A DNA stretch of 64,000 nucleotides from CAYHXN01 sp964360605 (lineage in GTDB: Bacteria > Patescibacteriota > Minisyncoccia > UBA6257 > WO2-44-18): positions 1 through 64,000 of the forward strand of contig CAYHXN010000001.1 of the NCBI GenBank assembly GCA_964360605.1, read 5' to 3'. The notes beneath the pieces are model-generated. The model was given only the letters and a program-made list of their open reading frames with translations, ran no database searches and was not told where the DNA came from. Within the stretch, counting starts at the first letter, position 1. Every line of letters begins with the position of its first letter. This document shows positions 41,453 through 50,409 of this stretch, one piece after another. Made by a program: the position numbers and the translations under genes.

Positions 41453-42457
41453 TTATTTCAAGTTATGTTTATATATTTTTTCTACGATTTTTAAAACTTC
41501 GTAAGCGTCTTGACCGGTTGGGATACCTTTTTTGCCTTGAACAGCCTTCCAAAACGCCGCTAACTCTCTCGCGAACGAATCCTCTTTCTGCTCGTTTTGG
41601 AAAATTATTGTTTCTTCTTTCGGCGGCTTGAGAAATTCTGGGTCGCGGTAGCCAATAGTTAATTTTTCCGGACCATTATAGCGCTGATCTAGCCCATCGA
41701 TGATGAGGTGACCCTTCTCGCCGAAAATTTCAAACGAATGCACCCATTTCCAGTTTGTCCAACTAACATGAATTTGGGCGACCTTCCGATCTTTTGTTCT
41801 TAGAAGCGCGAAACCGTTATCTTCCACCCCGTTTTTCCAAAAAAGTTTTTCGGCAAAACCATTCACGTCTTTAAAATCTCCTAAAAACCAACGCGCCATG
41901 TCTATCATATGAACGCCCTGGTCAATTAATTCCCCGCCGCCACTGATTTCTTTTTGAAAACGCCATTCTTTAGAATAACCGGGCCGGCCTCCAAAACCAT
42001 AGCGCGCCCGAATAAATAAAATTTTTCCGATTTCGCCCGCTTCCATTCGCCGCCTCGCCTCTAAAAAAGCAGGGTGGTAACGATGATTAAAACCCACCAT
42101 GTAAATCAATTTCTTTTTGTACGCTAGTCCAATATTTGTTTTGATTTCCCTAGAATTTATTCCCGCCGGTTTTTCGCACAACACATGTTTTCCCGACTTC
42201 AAAGCCGCCGCTGAAATAGAAGCCAACCATTTATGCGGTGTAGCCACCACGACACCAGTGATATCCGGACGCCTCAATACTTCTTTATAATCCGCTACCG
42301 CGATACAACCGGTAAATTCCTTAGCAATAGCGGAAGCCTTTTTTGGATCAACGTCCGCTACCGCTACCAAACGCGCCGATTTTGTTTTTTCGGCGGCGGC
42401 GGCCCACACTTTGCCAATTCCACCGGCACCGATTAACGCTAAAGAGGGTTTTGCCAT
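41453..42457 (-). CDS. Gfo/Idh/MocA-family oxidoreductase
   Basis: A 334-aa protein with the Rossmann GAGGIG, VVVATPHKWLA, the family signature CEKPAG and GGELIDQGVHMIDM (Gly/His/Asp). It is probably a nucleotide-sugar 3-dehydrogenase or a sugar dehydrogenase. It follows 3 bp after the Cys-less UDP-sugar-dehydrogenase-like gene, so both are likely co-transcribed and act on the same sugar. Confidence 0.87.
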   Translation of the reverse strand: MAKPSLALIGAGGIGKVWAAAAEKTKSARLVAVADVDPKKASAIAKEFTGCIAVADYKEVLRRPDITGVVVATPHKWLASISAAALKSGKHVLCEKPAGINSREIKTNIGLAYKKKLIYMVGFNHRYHPAFLEARRRMEAGEIGKILFIRARYGFGGRPGYSKEWRFQKEISGGGELIDQGVHMIDMARWFLGDFKDVNGFAEKLFWKNGVEDNGFALLRTKDRKVAQIHVSWTNWKWVHSFEIFGEKGHLIIDGLDQRYNGPEKLTIGYRDPEFLKPPKEETIIFQNEQKEDSFARELAAFWKAVQGKKGIPTGQDAYEVLKIVEKIYKHNLK

Positions 42458-42460
42458 AAG

Positions 42461-43741
42461 TTAAACCATGCCACGACCGACTCCTAAATATTTAAAACCG
42501 GCCTGTTTAATCGCCGCCTCTTTTTCGTGGAAAAAATTACGGGTGTCAAAAAAAATTGCTGGCTCCTTCATGAGTGATCGGGCTCGGGAAAAATCCAAGC
42601 CAAAAAGTTCGGGCCAAGGCGTAATCACTAACACCGCCTCACATCCGGAAAGCGTCTCATAAAGATCGCTGATAAATCCGGTTTTTTTTACGAATGGGTC
42701 ATGCAAGTTAAGTTTAGCGCCCATTTTTCTTAAATCACGAACGATTTCTAAAGCCAACGAACGACGCAACGTGGTTGTGCCCGGTTTGTAAGTCAGCCCA
42801 AGAACGGCGATGCTTTTACCCGCGATGCTGCCTAAATGCTTCTCCAGCTTCTCATAGACGATTTTTTTACGATGCTTATTTTTTTTCATCACCGCCGCAA
42901 TCACCGGCATACTAATGCCGTGTTCTACCGCCGCGGCTAATAAAAATCGGAGATCGCGTCCCAACGTTCCACCAGAAAATCCGATATTGGCGTCAATATA
43001 AGCCTTTTGGCCGATACGCGGATCGCTCCGCAACGCTTTAGAAATTTTTACAATATCCGCTCCGACTTGTTCACATAAATCGGCTATATCGTAAGTAAAA
43101 CTTAACGAAGTAGCAAGAAAAGAGTTGAGCGCGTGCTTAACCATTTCAGCTTCAGTCGGGTTCATGGTCATAATATTAGTGTTCAAGCCCCCGAACACCG
43201 CTCGCATCGTCTCAAAAGCAGATTCGTTTTCGGCGCCAACTACAATCCGACTTGCCTCAAAAAAACTTTTTACGGCTTGGCCCAGTTGTAGATTCTCCGG
43301 CGTATACACATATTCAAACTTGATACGCGGATTTTTTTCATGCAAAAACTTTTTAACCTTACCGGAAGTACCTACCGGCATCTGACTGGAAACAACTACG
43401 TAGGCACCGTCACGCAAATGAGGAGCAATTTTCCCGAAAGTCTTAAAAATACTTTGTAAACGCGCGGTATCCGTGCGGTCAATTGGAGTATCCAAAGTCA
43501 GCCACACCGCGTCACAATCGGATATTTTAGAAAAGTCTGTGGTATAAGCAAGACGTCCGGCCTTCCGATTTTTCACCAATAAATCTTGTAGGCCTGGCTC
43601 TGCTAAAGGCGGGGTATTATTATTTAAATTCTTCACCGCTTGCTTATCGGTATCTATCCCAATAACCGTATGCCCAAGCTCCGCTAGACCAGCCGAATAT
43701 ATTTCTCCTAAATGCCATAAACCGACAACCGCTATTTTCAT
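42461..43741 (-). CDS. UDP-glucose/GDP-mannose dehydrogenase-like protein without the catalytic cysteine
   Basis: A 426-aa, full-length member with three domains. The N-terminal Rossmann motif is GLWHLG (7-12). The centre keeps Lys202 and Asn206 (EMVKHALN), and the C-terminal UDP-binding domain includes KSIAVLGLTYKPGTTTLRRS. At the position of the nucleophilic cysteine (normally G-G-S-C-F/L-x-K-D) it has SGGTLGRDL, so Thr259 replaces Cys and Gly-Arg-Asp replaces Pro-Lys-Asp. Normal two-step oxidation through a thioester is therefore unlikely; a one-step dehydrogenase, reductase or epimerase activity is an alternative. The ATG at 43741 fits the family start. Confidence 0.85.
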   Translation of the reverse strand: MKIAVVGLWHLGEIYSAGLAELGHTVIGIDTDKQAVKNLNNNTPPLAEPGLQDLLVKNRKAGRLAYTTDFSKISDCDAVWLTLDTPIDRTDTARLQSIFKTFGKIAPHLRDGAYVVVSSQMPVGTSGKVKKFLHEKNPRIKFEYVYTPENLQLGQAVKSFFEASRIVVGAENESAFETMRAVFGGLNTNIMTMNPTEAEMVKHALNSFLATSLSFTYDIADLCEQVGADIVKISKALRSDPRIGQKAYIDANIGFSGGTLGRDLRFLLAAAVEHGISMPVIAAVMKKNKHRKKIVYEKLEKHLGSIAGKSIAVLGLTYKPGTTTLRRSLALEIVRDLRKMGAKLNLHDPFVKKTGFISDLYETLSGCEAVLVITPWPELFGLDFSRARSLMKEPAIFFDTRNFFHEKEAAIKQAGFKYLGVGRGMV

Positions 43742-43761
43742 TCTTAAAAACATAACAAAAA

Positions 43762-43788
43762 AACCCGCCCCCTACAATTGGGCGAGTT
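43762..43788 (-). terminator. Terminator/attenuator between the epimerase and the dehydrogenase-like gene
   Basis: AACCCGCCC / GGGCGAGTT (one mismatch) around a 9-nt loop, followed on the minus strand by TTTTTTTGTT. It lies only ~20 bp before the next start, so readthrough may set the level of the downstream gene. Confidence 0.65.
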
Positions 43789-44680
43789 GTTCTTTAATCC
43801 ACTGTTCAACGCTGATTTTCGGTTCCCATCCTAATATCTTTTTTGCCTTGCTAATATCCGCAAGCCAATCATTTTCTTCTTTTTGTCCAGGAAGGCGCTC
43901 TGTAGTTCCTCCTACCAGCTCGGCGATTTCAACAACGCTGTGATTTTTTCCGCTACCGATGTTTATTATTTCACCCTTACTAATTTTCTTGTTTTCTATC
44001 GCCAAAGCAGTTGCTTTTATCACATCATCCACATGAATAAAGTCCCGACGCTGTTTGCCGCTGCCAATAATTTGGATTGGCTTGCCTTCAATTTTCTGTC
44101 TTAAAAATCTTTCAATAATACAAGGCGGATCAGTCATACCGGCGAGCGCTCGGTCGGCCCCGAATACATTAAAATAACGCAATCGGACGGTTTCTATAAA
44201 TTTTGCTCCTGCCATTTCTTTACATAAAACTTCTCCTAAATACTTAGTTTGCGCATAAGGATTCAATGGCCTTACTCTGGCGTTTTCTTTCCAGGGCAGT
44301 CGCGGATTATCTCCATACGCCTGCGCAGAAGCTGCGTACACTACTCTTTTAATGCCGCACTCTACCGCTGTCACAAGAACGTTCAAGGTGCCACCAACAT
44401 TGATTCTGTAGGCAATGCTTGGATTTTCGGCACATTTTTTCATTTTACTGTAAGCCGCCAGATGAAAAACACCGTCTGCGTCTCTAAAAGCAATCCTCAA
44501 AGAATCAGTACTGGTAATACTTCCCAAAACAAGATCTATTCCCTTGTTTTTCAAACTATCGGACATCCAGGTCGGACAAAATTCATCAAGAACTTTTACT
44601 TGATGGCCCTGCCCTTTTAAATATTCTGCTAATTTAGAGCCGATAAATCCTGCACCTCCAGTAACGACGAAATTACTCAC
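43772..44680 (-). CDS. NAD-dependent nucleotide-sugar epimerase/dehydratase
   Basis: A 302-aa extended SDR with GGAGFIGSK, AASAQAYG, the catalytic YAQTK and RYFNVFGADR, of the GalE/RmlB-like group. The substrate is probably a UDP-sugar. It overlaps the upstream Nudix gene by 8 bp, so the two are translationally coupled. That pairing suggests housekeeping of the nucleotide-sugar pool for this enzyme. Confidence 0.86.
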   Translation of the reverse strand: MSNFVVTGGAGFIGSKLAEYLKGQGHQVKVLDEFCPTWMSDSLKNKGIDLVLGSITSTDSLRIAFRDADGVFHLAAYSKMKKCAENPSIAYRINVGGTLNVLVTAVECGIKRVVYAASAQAYGDNPRLPWKENARVRPLNPYAQTKYLGEVLCKEMAGAKFIETVRLRYFNVFGADRALAGMTDPPCIIERFLRQKIEGKPIQIIGSGKQRRDFIHVDDVIKATALAIENKKISKGEIINIGSGKNHSVVEIAELVGGTTERLPGQKEENDWLADISKAKKILGWEPKISVEQWIKEQLAQL

Positions 44681-45242
44681 TTAACTGACCTCCTTCAATT
44701 GCCAAGTGACCAAGAATCCCGGCTAAAGTCGCCAGGTCCTTTATACGGCCGTCAGCAATCATTTCCAAAACCTCTTTTTTGGATACCAATACCGCTTCTA
44801 ATCCTTGAACCTCGTCACCTTTAACTCTATTTTCAACCGGAACACAATCCATAGCTAAAAAAATGTGGCATGGGTTATCGCATCGGTCAGTCAAGGGATA
44901 AAAATGGACCCCCAAAGATACAAGTTTGTTGGGCTTGTAGCCGATTTCTTCGTTCATTTCCCGTAATCCCGCGGCAATCCAACCTTCTCCGTATTCCCTG
45001 CCCCCAGCTACTCCCTCAACGGACATTCCCGCGACGGGCCGGCATTGGCGAGTTAAAATAAATCTTCCATCCACAAGACGGGCGATTATCATTATATAAC
45101 CACCGCTTTTAGAAGTTATTCTTAAAAAATTTCTAATTTCCTTTCCGTTGTTAAAAAGAACATCTACTATTTCCGCTTTCACCCATTTGTCGTCATGCAA
45201 AATTTCTTGCACCTTTATAGTCCGATCGGTGGCAAACTCCAT
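44673..45242 (-). CDS. Nudix hydrolase (ADP-sugar-pyrophosphatase-like)
   Basis: A 189-aa protein with a fully conserved Nudix box (G-x5-E-x7-REMNEEIGY, ~81-103), supporting real hydrolase activity on a nucleoside diphosphate linked to a sugar or other group. The N-terminal strand region (KVQEILHDDKWVKAEIVDVLF) matches each half of the tandem protein at 47026-48153, of which it is a single-domain paralogue. GGTGAAG precedes the ATG. Confidence 0.87.
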   Translation of the reverse strand: MEFATDRTIKVQEILHDDKWVKAEIVDVLFNNGKEIRNFLRITSKSGGYIMIIARLVDGRFILTRQCRPVAGMSVEGVAGGREYGEGWIAAGLREMNEEIGYKPNKLVSLGVHFYPLTDRCDNPCHIFLAMDCVPVENRVKGDEVQGLEAVLVSKKEVLEMIADGRIKDLATLAGILGHLAIEGGQLSE

Positions 45243-45305
45243 TCTTCACCACATCAAATAACTGCTAAAAAAATAACATGTTTTTTTTAAATTATCAATA
45301 AAAAG

Positions 45306-45322
45306 CCCGCCTAGGAGGCGGG
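45306..45322 (-). terminator. Terminator of the radical SAM gene
   Basis: CCCGCCT / AGGCGGG, a 7-bp perfect stem with a very tight 3-nt loop, followed on the minus strand by TTTTTATTG. It overlaps the coding end. Confidence 0.75.
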
Positions 45323-46885
45323 TTCTGATTTATCTTCTTTCGGATCTTTCTTTAATGCGCCGGTACTCCATCTGTTGCCAATGTTACGCTGAAGTCTCTT
45401 TTCAACATAATTTCGAGGATTAACCGTTTCCCACAAATATTGTTTAAGCTCTAATAAGCGTTCGGGCGAAACAACTGTATTTTTCATCACTGGTTTGAAC
45501 CAGTTCATAAAGTCCGGATCAAAGTCGGGAGTTAAATGCCCGTTAGCAATGGCGTAATCGTAAAGCTGGCTTCCAGGAAAAGGAATGGGACAAAAAAATG
45601 AACAGTGTTTTGCTCCCGCATCTACCATTCGTTTTCCATAAGCAGCACTATTTCGCATTTCCTCTTCGGTTTCGTCGGGAAAACCAATCATCATATTCAC
45701 CGAACACGTAATACCGACGTCAACGGCAATTCTAGCCATTTCAATAAGATCCATTGTCTCCAAATGAAGTTTGGATGTAGCATATTTATCCAGAATCCGC
45801 TGGCTGGCGGATTCTACTGGGAAAACAATATGGTCAAAGCCGCTGGCTTTTAAAATTTCCATATAATCACGGTCAGTTTCTAATTTGCCCGTTTTTTTAT
45901 TGCGCACCAGGAAATGAACCAAGTTAACCCCGTTAACATCAACAATATGTAAATCCTCACCGCGCAGTTTTGTGAAAATCTGTTTAACACGAGATTTCTT
46001 GGCCAGCAAACTATCATCTTCAAAATAGACTTTTACAACATTCAACTTTTTAAGAATCTTAATTTCTTCTAATACTCTCTCTACAGATTTGAGTCGGAGG
46101 TTCCCAATATCCTCAAGAAATTCGCGTTCTTTAGAAATATGGCAATAACTGCATTTAAATGGGCAACCGCGAGAGGTCATGATCGGAGCATAAACGTATC
46201 TTCGATTAGTAAAACTATCGTCAAAATTACCGTGAGGTGAATTGATGGCAGCATATTTGTCCAGAGGTAATTTATGCCAAGCCGGAATCGGCAACTCGTC
46301 CAAATTCATTTTTGTATCTCCCGGCGCGAGCGGAGTCTTAACAATCTTTCCATCTTTTACAAACATTATTCCACTCACCGTTTCCCATGGCGCTTTCTTT
46401 TCCCAAGCACGAACAATTTTCACAATTATTTCCTCGCCTTCGCTGTAACAAATTACATCAAGGCACCCGCTTGCAAAAAAACGGTCCGATAAATTGCGGG
46501 CATTTACGCCGCCACTGATAACTAAAATATCTGGACTTACTTCTTTAGCCGCTTTCGCCACCTCCAAAGCCATTTTAGTTTGGGGAGTAAAATTGGAATG
46601 AATCCCTACAACGTTATAGCCTCCCTTGGCGATTAGCTCTTTCATTTCTTCGTAATTCATTCCGATTCGAATCAGTCCGTTTTCCTGCTGAACAACGCGA
46701 TAAAAAGTTTGTTCCAAGGTTTGTTCTTTCGTTCCTACCGAGGCATCAACAACATCATTCTCAATTCCCGCTTTATCTAAAGCTGCAGCAAGATACAATG
46801 GACCAAGCGATCCGTCCGGTCTCGGCATTTCCTGCGGATTCAACTGATTTGGTGGATAAATTAACAAAACTTTCGGTTGAGTCAT
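45311..46885 (-). CDS. B12-binding-domain radical SAM protein
   Basis: A 524-aa protein. The N-terminal B12-binding-like Rossmann domain (~4-150) has LLIYPPNQ and VVGIHSNFTPQT and no DxHxxG signature. The radical SAM core follows with CPFKCSYC (~241-248, the 4Fe-4S cluster) and a C-terminal extension. Such enzymes methylate, rearrange or reduce unactivated carbons; in a glycan locus, C-methylation or deoxygenation of a sugar is plausible. GGAG precedes the ATG. It lies between two Nudix genes. Confidence 0.87.
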   Translation of the reverse strand: MTQPKVLLIYPPNQLNPQEMPRPDGSLGPLYLAAALDKAGIENDVVDASVGTKEQTLEQTFYRVVQQENGLIRIGMNYEEMKELIAKGGYNVVGIHSNFTPQTKMALEVAKAAKEVSPDILVISGGVNARNLSDRFFASGCLDVICYSEGEEIIVKIVRAWEKKAPWETVSGIMFVKDGKIVKTPLAPGDTKMNLDELPIPAWHKLPLDKYAAINSPHGNFDDSFTNRRYVYAPIMTSRGCPFKCSYCHISKEREFLEDIGNLRLKSVERVLEEIKILKKLNVVKVYFEDDSLLAKKSRVKQIFTKLRGEDLHIVDVNGVNLVHFLVRNKKTGKLETDRDYMEILKASGFDHIVFPVESASQRILDKYATSKLHLETMDLIEMARIAVDVGITCSVNMMIGFPDETEEEMRNSAAYGKRMVDAGAKHCSFFCPIPFPGSQLYDYAIANGHLTPDFDPDFMNWFKPVMKNTVVSPERLLELKQYLWETVNPRNYVEKRLQRNIGNRWSTGALKKDPKEDKSEPAS

Positions 46886-46983
46886 TCTTCTCCTAACTAT
46901 AAAAATGCTAACTGTATAATAACTTTAATTTTTAAAATTGTCTAATAATAGTTCTTCTTAATTATTAAAAAATTGGAATTTAA

Positions 46984-47009
46984 AAATACCACGATAATTC
47001 GTGGTATTT
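46984..47009 (-). terminator. Terminator of the tandem-Nudix gene
   Basis: AAATACCACGA / TCGTGGTATTT, an 11-bp perfect stem with a 4-nt loop, followed on the minus strand by T-rich sequence. Confidence 0.75.
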
Positions 47010-47025
47010 ATTTTTGTAACTATTC

Positions 47026-48153
47026 TTAGCGACTCAAACCAACGGCAAATAATGTGGCGGCAGTTGAAAGGTCCCGAATTTTTCCGGACTCAATCATTTG
47101 CAAACTTTTTTCCCTGGAACAAATAAAATTGCCGATGCCTTGAACCTCGTCACCAAGCGGCTGGTCATCAGTTGTTTTGCAATCAAGTGCTAGAAATAAG
47201 TGGCAAGGGTTAAAATACATATCAGTCACCGGATGAAAAACACCCAGCGGAACCATCTGACCAGCAACAAGTTTTGCTTCTTCCGCCAGTTCGCGGGCTG
47301 CGGCATCATACCAACTCTCTCCTTCTTCACGACCTCCAGCAACCAGTTCTGTGCTTAAGCCATCAACTATCTTGCATTGTTTTGTGAAAACAAAACTTCC
47401 ATCAGGTAAAACCGGCAAAACCGCGACATACCCGTCTCCCTTACCCGAACAAATAAAAGTATTCTCACATAACGTCTTTCCGTCATAAAACACATCCACT
47501 AAATCGGCCTGAATCCACTTATCATTATGGATATTCTTTTTGACAACTCGCCGGACAAGCGCGGTATTGTCACGTATATTCGCTAAACAACGATCGAAGT
47601 CAGGTAATTGTAATTTTATCTTTTGAGTCCCAAGATAATAGAAAATGGCCGTAATCGTTGCCATGTCATTGACTTCGCCAACTCGAAGCATTTCTAAAAC
47701 ATCTTCATGAGGACGATACAGACCAACCTCCGTACTACGAGTCCTGCCTTCGCTATAGTCCCCAAAGGCCAGAAAGATCGCGCATCGATGATCGGCTCGT
47801 CCAGAAAGCGGAGTGAATTCTCCCACTTTAATAATTTTTCTAGATATGAAGCCAAGATGCCGACCCAATGCATTACTAACCTCTAAAACCCAAGATCTCC
47901 TAGAAACTTTATTAACCAAAAAAAGTTCCTTACTCGGACCAGAAACGGGATTAATTTTATTTTCCAATAAAATCCGGCCGTCTGGTAGAATTGGCAACAC
48001 CGTGCCGTAACAACGTGGCTTTCTAGAAATACGCACAAAATTATTAATAGCTTTATCATTATTAAATTCTGCTCTTACCGTATCAGCTTTGACTCCCCCG
48101 TCTTCATAAAGACACTTCTCTAGAATCACCCGACGGCTAGTCGCAATCTGCAA
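47026..48153 (-). CDS. Tandem-Nudix fusion with a degenerate first domain
   Basis: A 375-aa protein of two Nudix folds. The second (~200-375) has an almost complete Nudix box at 273-295 (G-x5-E-x7-REL-x-EE), with Lys294 in place of the last Gly. The first (~1-190) is clearly homologous (GTVLPILPDGRIL, FTPLSGRADHRCAIFLAF) but its box (about 76-102) has lost all catalytic glutamates. It starts with TTG at 48153; residue-by-residue match of its first 24 residues to the single-domain paralogue supports this start. The first half is likely regulatory or for dimer formation. Confidence 0.85.
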   Translation of the reverse strand: MQIATSRRVILEKCLYEDGGVKADTVRAEFNNDKAINNFVRISRKPRCYGTVLPILPDGRILLENKINPVSGPSKELFLVNKVSRRSWVLEVSNALGRHLGFISRKIIKVGEFTPLSGRADHRCAIFLAFGDYSEGRTRSTEVGLYRPHEDVLEMLRVGEVNDMATITAIFYYLGTQKIKLQLPDFDRCLANIRDNTALVRRVVKKNIHNDKWIQADLVDVFYDGKTLCENTFICSGKGDGYVAVLPVLPDGSFVFTKQCKIVDGLSTELVAGGREEGESWYDAAARELAEEAKLVAGQMVPLGVFHPVTDMYFNPCHLFLALDCKTTDDQPLGDEVQGIGNFICSREKSLQMIESGKIRDLSTAATLFAVGLSR

Positions 48154-48269
48154 ATTTTTACCCAGTCAAAAAACTACTAGTAATAGTAGGGCATTTTTTT
48201 ATTTTGTCAAGAAAGGAAGGAAAGTAATTTTGCATGAAAAAAGGCCGGTTTTTTGAATTTTAAGAATTA

Positions 48270-48833
48270 TTACACAAAATCAATTTCACGAAAATTGCCA
48301 CGAACCAAATCTGGAAGATAACCTAAACCCTTAAGTAAGGTATTCAGCCCTCGTCCGTGGCCAACAAGTAAAATTAGTTCGTCGGGATATTGTCGAACAT
48401 AACCCTGAACTGCGGAAATGTGACGCTTAAAAACTCCGTTCTCGTTTTCGCCTCCAAAATCGCTAAAGTCATAAGAAGTCATAATCCCTCGTTGATGATC
48501 CGTTCCCAAAACAAAATCACGCACCTTTGGATAAAGTTTTTCCGCTTCATCTCTCATCATTCCTTCCAAAATTCCGTGATTGCATTCTCGCAACCGCGGG
48601 TCGGTAAAAAACGAAACCCCCATAATCTTTGAAATTGTCTCCGCGGTTTCTGACGCCCTATGTAGGTCAGAACTGATTATGCGATTGATTTTTGAATAAG
48701 CCAATTTCAATTTTTCGGCGATCTCTTTTGACTGCCTTCGGCCATTTTCGTTCAACAATGTATCGCTGTGCCCTTGAATTCTATGAATAACGTTCCAATC
48801 GGTTTCGCAGTGTCTTATAAGTATAAATTTCAT
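48270..48833 (-). CDS. Histidine phosphatase (phosphoglycerate-mutase-like)
   Basis: A 187-aa branch-1 histidine phosphatase. It has the catalytic RHC in LIRHCETDWN (Cys in place of the usual Gly), the second-arginine region SSDLHRASETAETI, RECNHGILEG and the second His in LLVGHGRGLN. It removes phosphate from a small molecule such as a sugar or polyol phosphate; substrate unknown. I chose the ATG at 48833, with GTAGG upstream. It is divergent to the P-loop gene at 48922. Confidence 0.87.
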   Translation of the reverse strand: MKFILIRHCETDWNVIHRIQGHSDTLLNENGRRQSKEIAEKLKLAYSKINRIISSDLHRASETAETISKIMGVSFFTDPRLRECNHGILEGMMRDEAEKLYPKVRDFVLGTDHQRGIMTSYDFSDFGGENENGVFKRHISAVQGYVRQYPDELILLVGHGRGLNTLLKGLGYLPDLVRGNFREIDFV

Positions 48834-48921
48834 AATACCTACAAAATAATAAGAGATTATGGCAATTTTGTAAATATTTTTTATTGTTGTTTTTTTATTA
48901 TTTATAGTACCTTTTAAGGTA

Positions 48922-49500
48922 ATGGCTGATAAACCAAAAATTATAGCGATTGTCGGCATGGCTTACTCTGGTAAAAACACGTTAGCCAATCTTCTATCCA
49001 AGAAATTGGGCATTCTTCATGTAGACATAGATGATGTCAGAACGGCTATATTCGGACTGGAAGAGCACCCAAAACCTGATCCGACTTTGGTTGATCTATC
49101 CCCGATAAGAAAATTAGATCAGCTACCGCGTAAGCTTAGCTATAAAGCTATTCTTTTTTTTGCTGAAAAGTTTTCGGAACTTGGAAAATCCGTCATCATC
49201 AGTGCTACTTTCAGTCAATTTGAAACTCGGGAAAAATTGCGAAGTATCGCTAAAACGAATGGTGCCGAATTAAAATTAATCAAATGCGAGTTTTTAAATG
49301 ATACCAAGGAAGAAGTAGAAAAAAGAATAGCGAGTAGACAATTTGGAAAAAATTCACTTTCGTTAATAGTGAATTATGACCAATATCTTTGGCAAAAATC
49401 TATTGAGAAGCCTTTTCAAGAAAATCACTTTCTTATTGATACAAGCCATTCTCCAGAAATTTGTTTAAAAAAAGCGCTAGAATACATAAATTCAGACTAA
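48922..49500 (+). CDS. P-loop kinase-like protein (AAA_33/zeta-like)
   Basis: A 192-aa soluble protein with Walker A GMAYSGKNT at ~12-20 and an Asp pair (VDIDDVRTAIFG, ~33-44) typical of small-molecule kinases of the AAA_33, gluconate or zeta-toxin type. A SRQFGKNS Arg-rich lid lies near 133-140. It probably phosphorylates a sugar or other small compound. AAGG before the ATG and TATAGT at 48903-48908 give a normal promoter and ribosome site. No antitoxin-like gene is adjacent. Confidence 0.8.
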   Translation: MADKPKIIAIVGMAYSGKNTLANLLSKKLGILHVDIDDVRTAIFGLEEHPKPDPTLVDLSPIRKLDQLPRKLSYKAILFFAEKFSELGKSVIISATFSQFETREKLRSIAKTNGAELKLIKCEFLNDTKEEVEKRIASRQFGKNSLSLIVNYDQYLWQKSIEKPFQENHFLIDTSHSPEICLKKALEYINSD

Positions 49501-49516
49501 CAATTGATTGTAAAAA

Positions 49517-49536
49517 AAACCCGCTTTTGCGGGTTT
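49517..49536. terminator. Bidirectional terminator between convergent genes
   Basis: AAACCCGC / GCGGGTTT with a TTTT loop. T-runs occur on both strands, so it ends both the plus P-loop gene and the minus HIT-like gene. Confidence 0.75.
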
Positions 49537-50362
49537 AAGAATCTTTCAAATATTCGGCAGTTGTTTCTGAAAGCCATGGCGCGACGAAGTGGCGTTGCGT
49601 ATATAAAGCCAAATTCTCGTATCCGCCCCAATGATTCAATGCTGGAGTATAAAGCCCGTATTGGAAACCGCGGTTGAAATACAAAGCTAGGGAATAATCC
49701 GGGGATAAACCCTGATCGCTTGTAAATTTGCGGTTACCTAGAATAACCAGTTTTTCTATCAACGCCACAAGGTCTCCATTTTCAGCCGAATCATTTTCGG
49801 TGAAAATGAAACATTGTCCGGCCCTAATTCCTCCAACCGCAACGCTTAAGTTATTTTTCTGTAAAATAACCAGATTGGGGTAATTTTTATAGGTTTGCCT
49901 TATTTCTTCCAAAAATTCCGGAGTTCCATCACCCTCTATTTCATAAATTACATGGTAATGAAGATGAGAAACGTTCTGGCCTCCAAAAGTTCCTATATGA
50001 ACCGTAATAAAAAACGGTTTTGAAGAGCGTTCTTGAGCGGCTTTAGTGCCAATTTCTATCGCCTCTGTGATTTTTTCTGCGTCGCCTAAACTTCTTAACT
50101 TTTCTTTAGGCCAGCAAGTGTCCGGAATGACTAACCCATGAAATTCAAAAGGCGTATAAGCATTTTGAACGAGGCGCCAACGTCCGTTGAAATAGCTTCC
50201 TAAAACAGTCTGCGGTTTTTTGCAAAACGGGCAGTTTTCCGAATCCACAACAATATCTTGCTGCCAAGGACGACTTAGTTTAATAGTAAGACGGCTGCCG
50301 CCGGCGATGCTCTTTAATCCTCCGGGCCAAACGTAAAAACGTGCCTTTGACTCATTTTCCAT
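49535..50362 (-). CDS. HIT-superfamily protein, GalT-like nucleotidyltransferase
   Basis: A 275-aa protein with an N-terminal zinc-type CPFC, the EFHGLVIP stretch and a HIT-like HLHYH triad in NVSHLHYHVIYE. These features recall galactose-1-phosphate uridylyltransferase and ADP-sugar phosphorylases of the HIT fold. Directly upstream is a sugar-kinase-like GHMP gene; together they could make a nucleotide sugar from a free sugar. A strong AAAGGAG lies 8 nt before the ATG. Confidence 0.78.
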   Translation of the reverse strand: MENESKARFYVWPGGLKSIAGGSRLTIKLSRPWQQDIVVDSENCPFCKKPQTVLGSYFNGRWRLVQNAYTPFEFHGLVIPDTCWPKEKLRSLGDAEKITEAIEIGTKAAQERSSKPFFITVHIGTFGGQNVSHLHYHVIYEIEGDGTPEFLEEIRQTYKNYPNLVILQKNNLSVAVGGIRAGQCFIFTENDSAENGDLVALIEKLVILGNRKFTSDQGLSPDYSLALYFNRGFQYGLYTPALNHWGGYENLALYTQRHFVAPWLSETTAEYLKDS

Positions 50363-50409
50363 CTCCTATACTCCTTTCAAAGAACAATGCTAAGAAAATA
50401 CCGCCTTTT

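Noticed and set aside
48922..49500. Zeta-type toxin of a toxin-antitoxin pair
   Set aside because: The P-loop is compatible, but no small antitoxin gene is adjacent and the gene stands alone between convergent and divergent metabolic genes.
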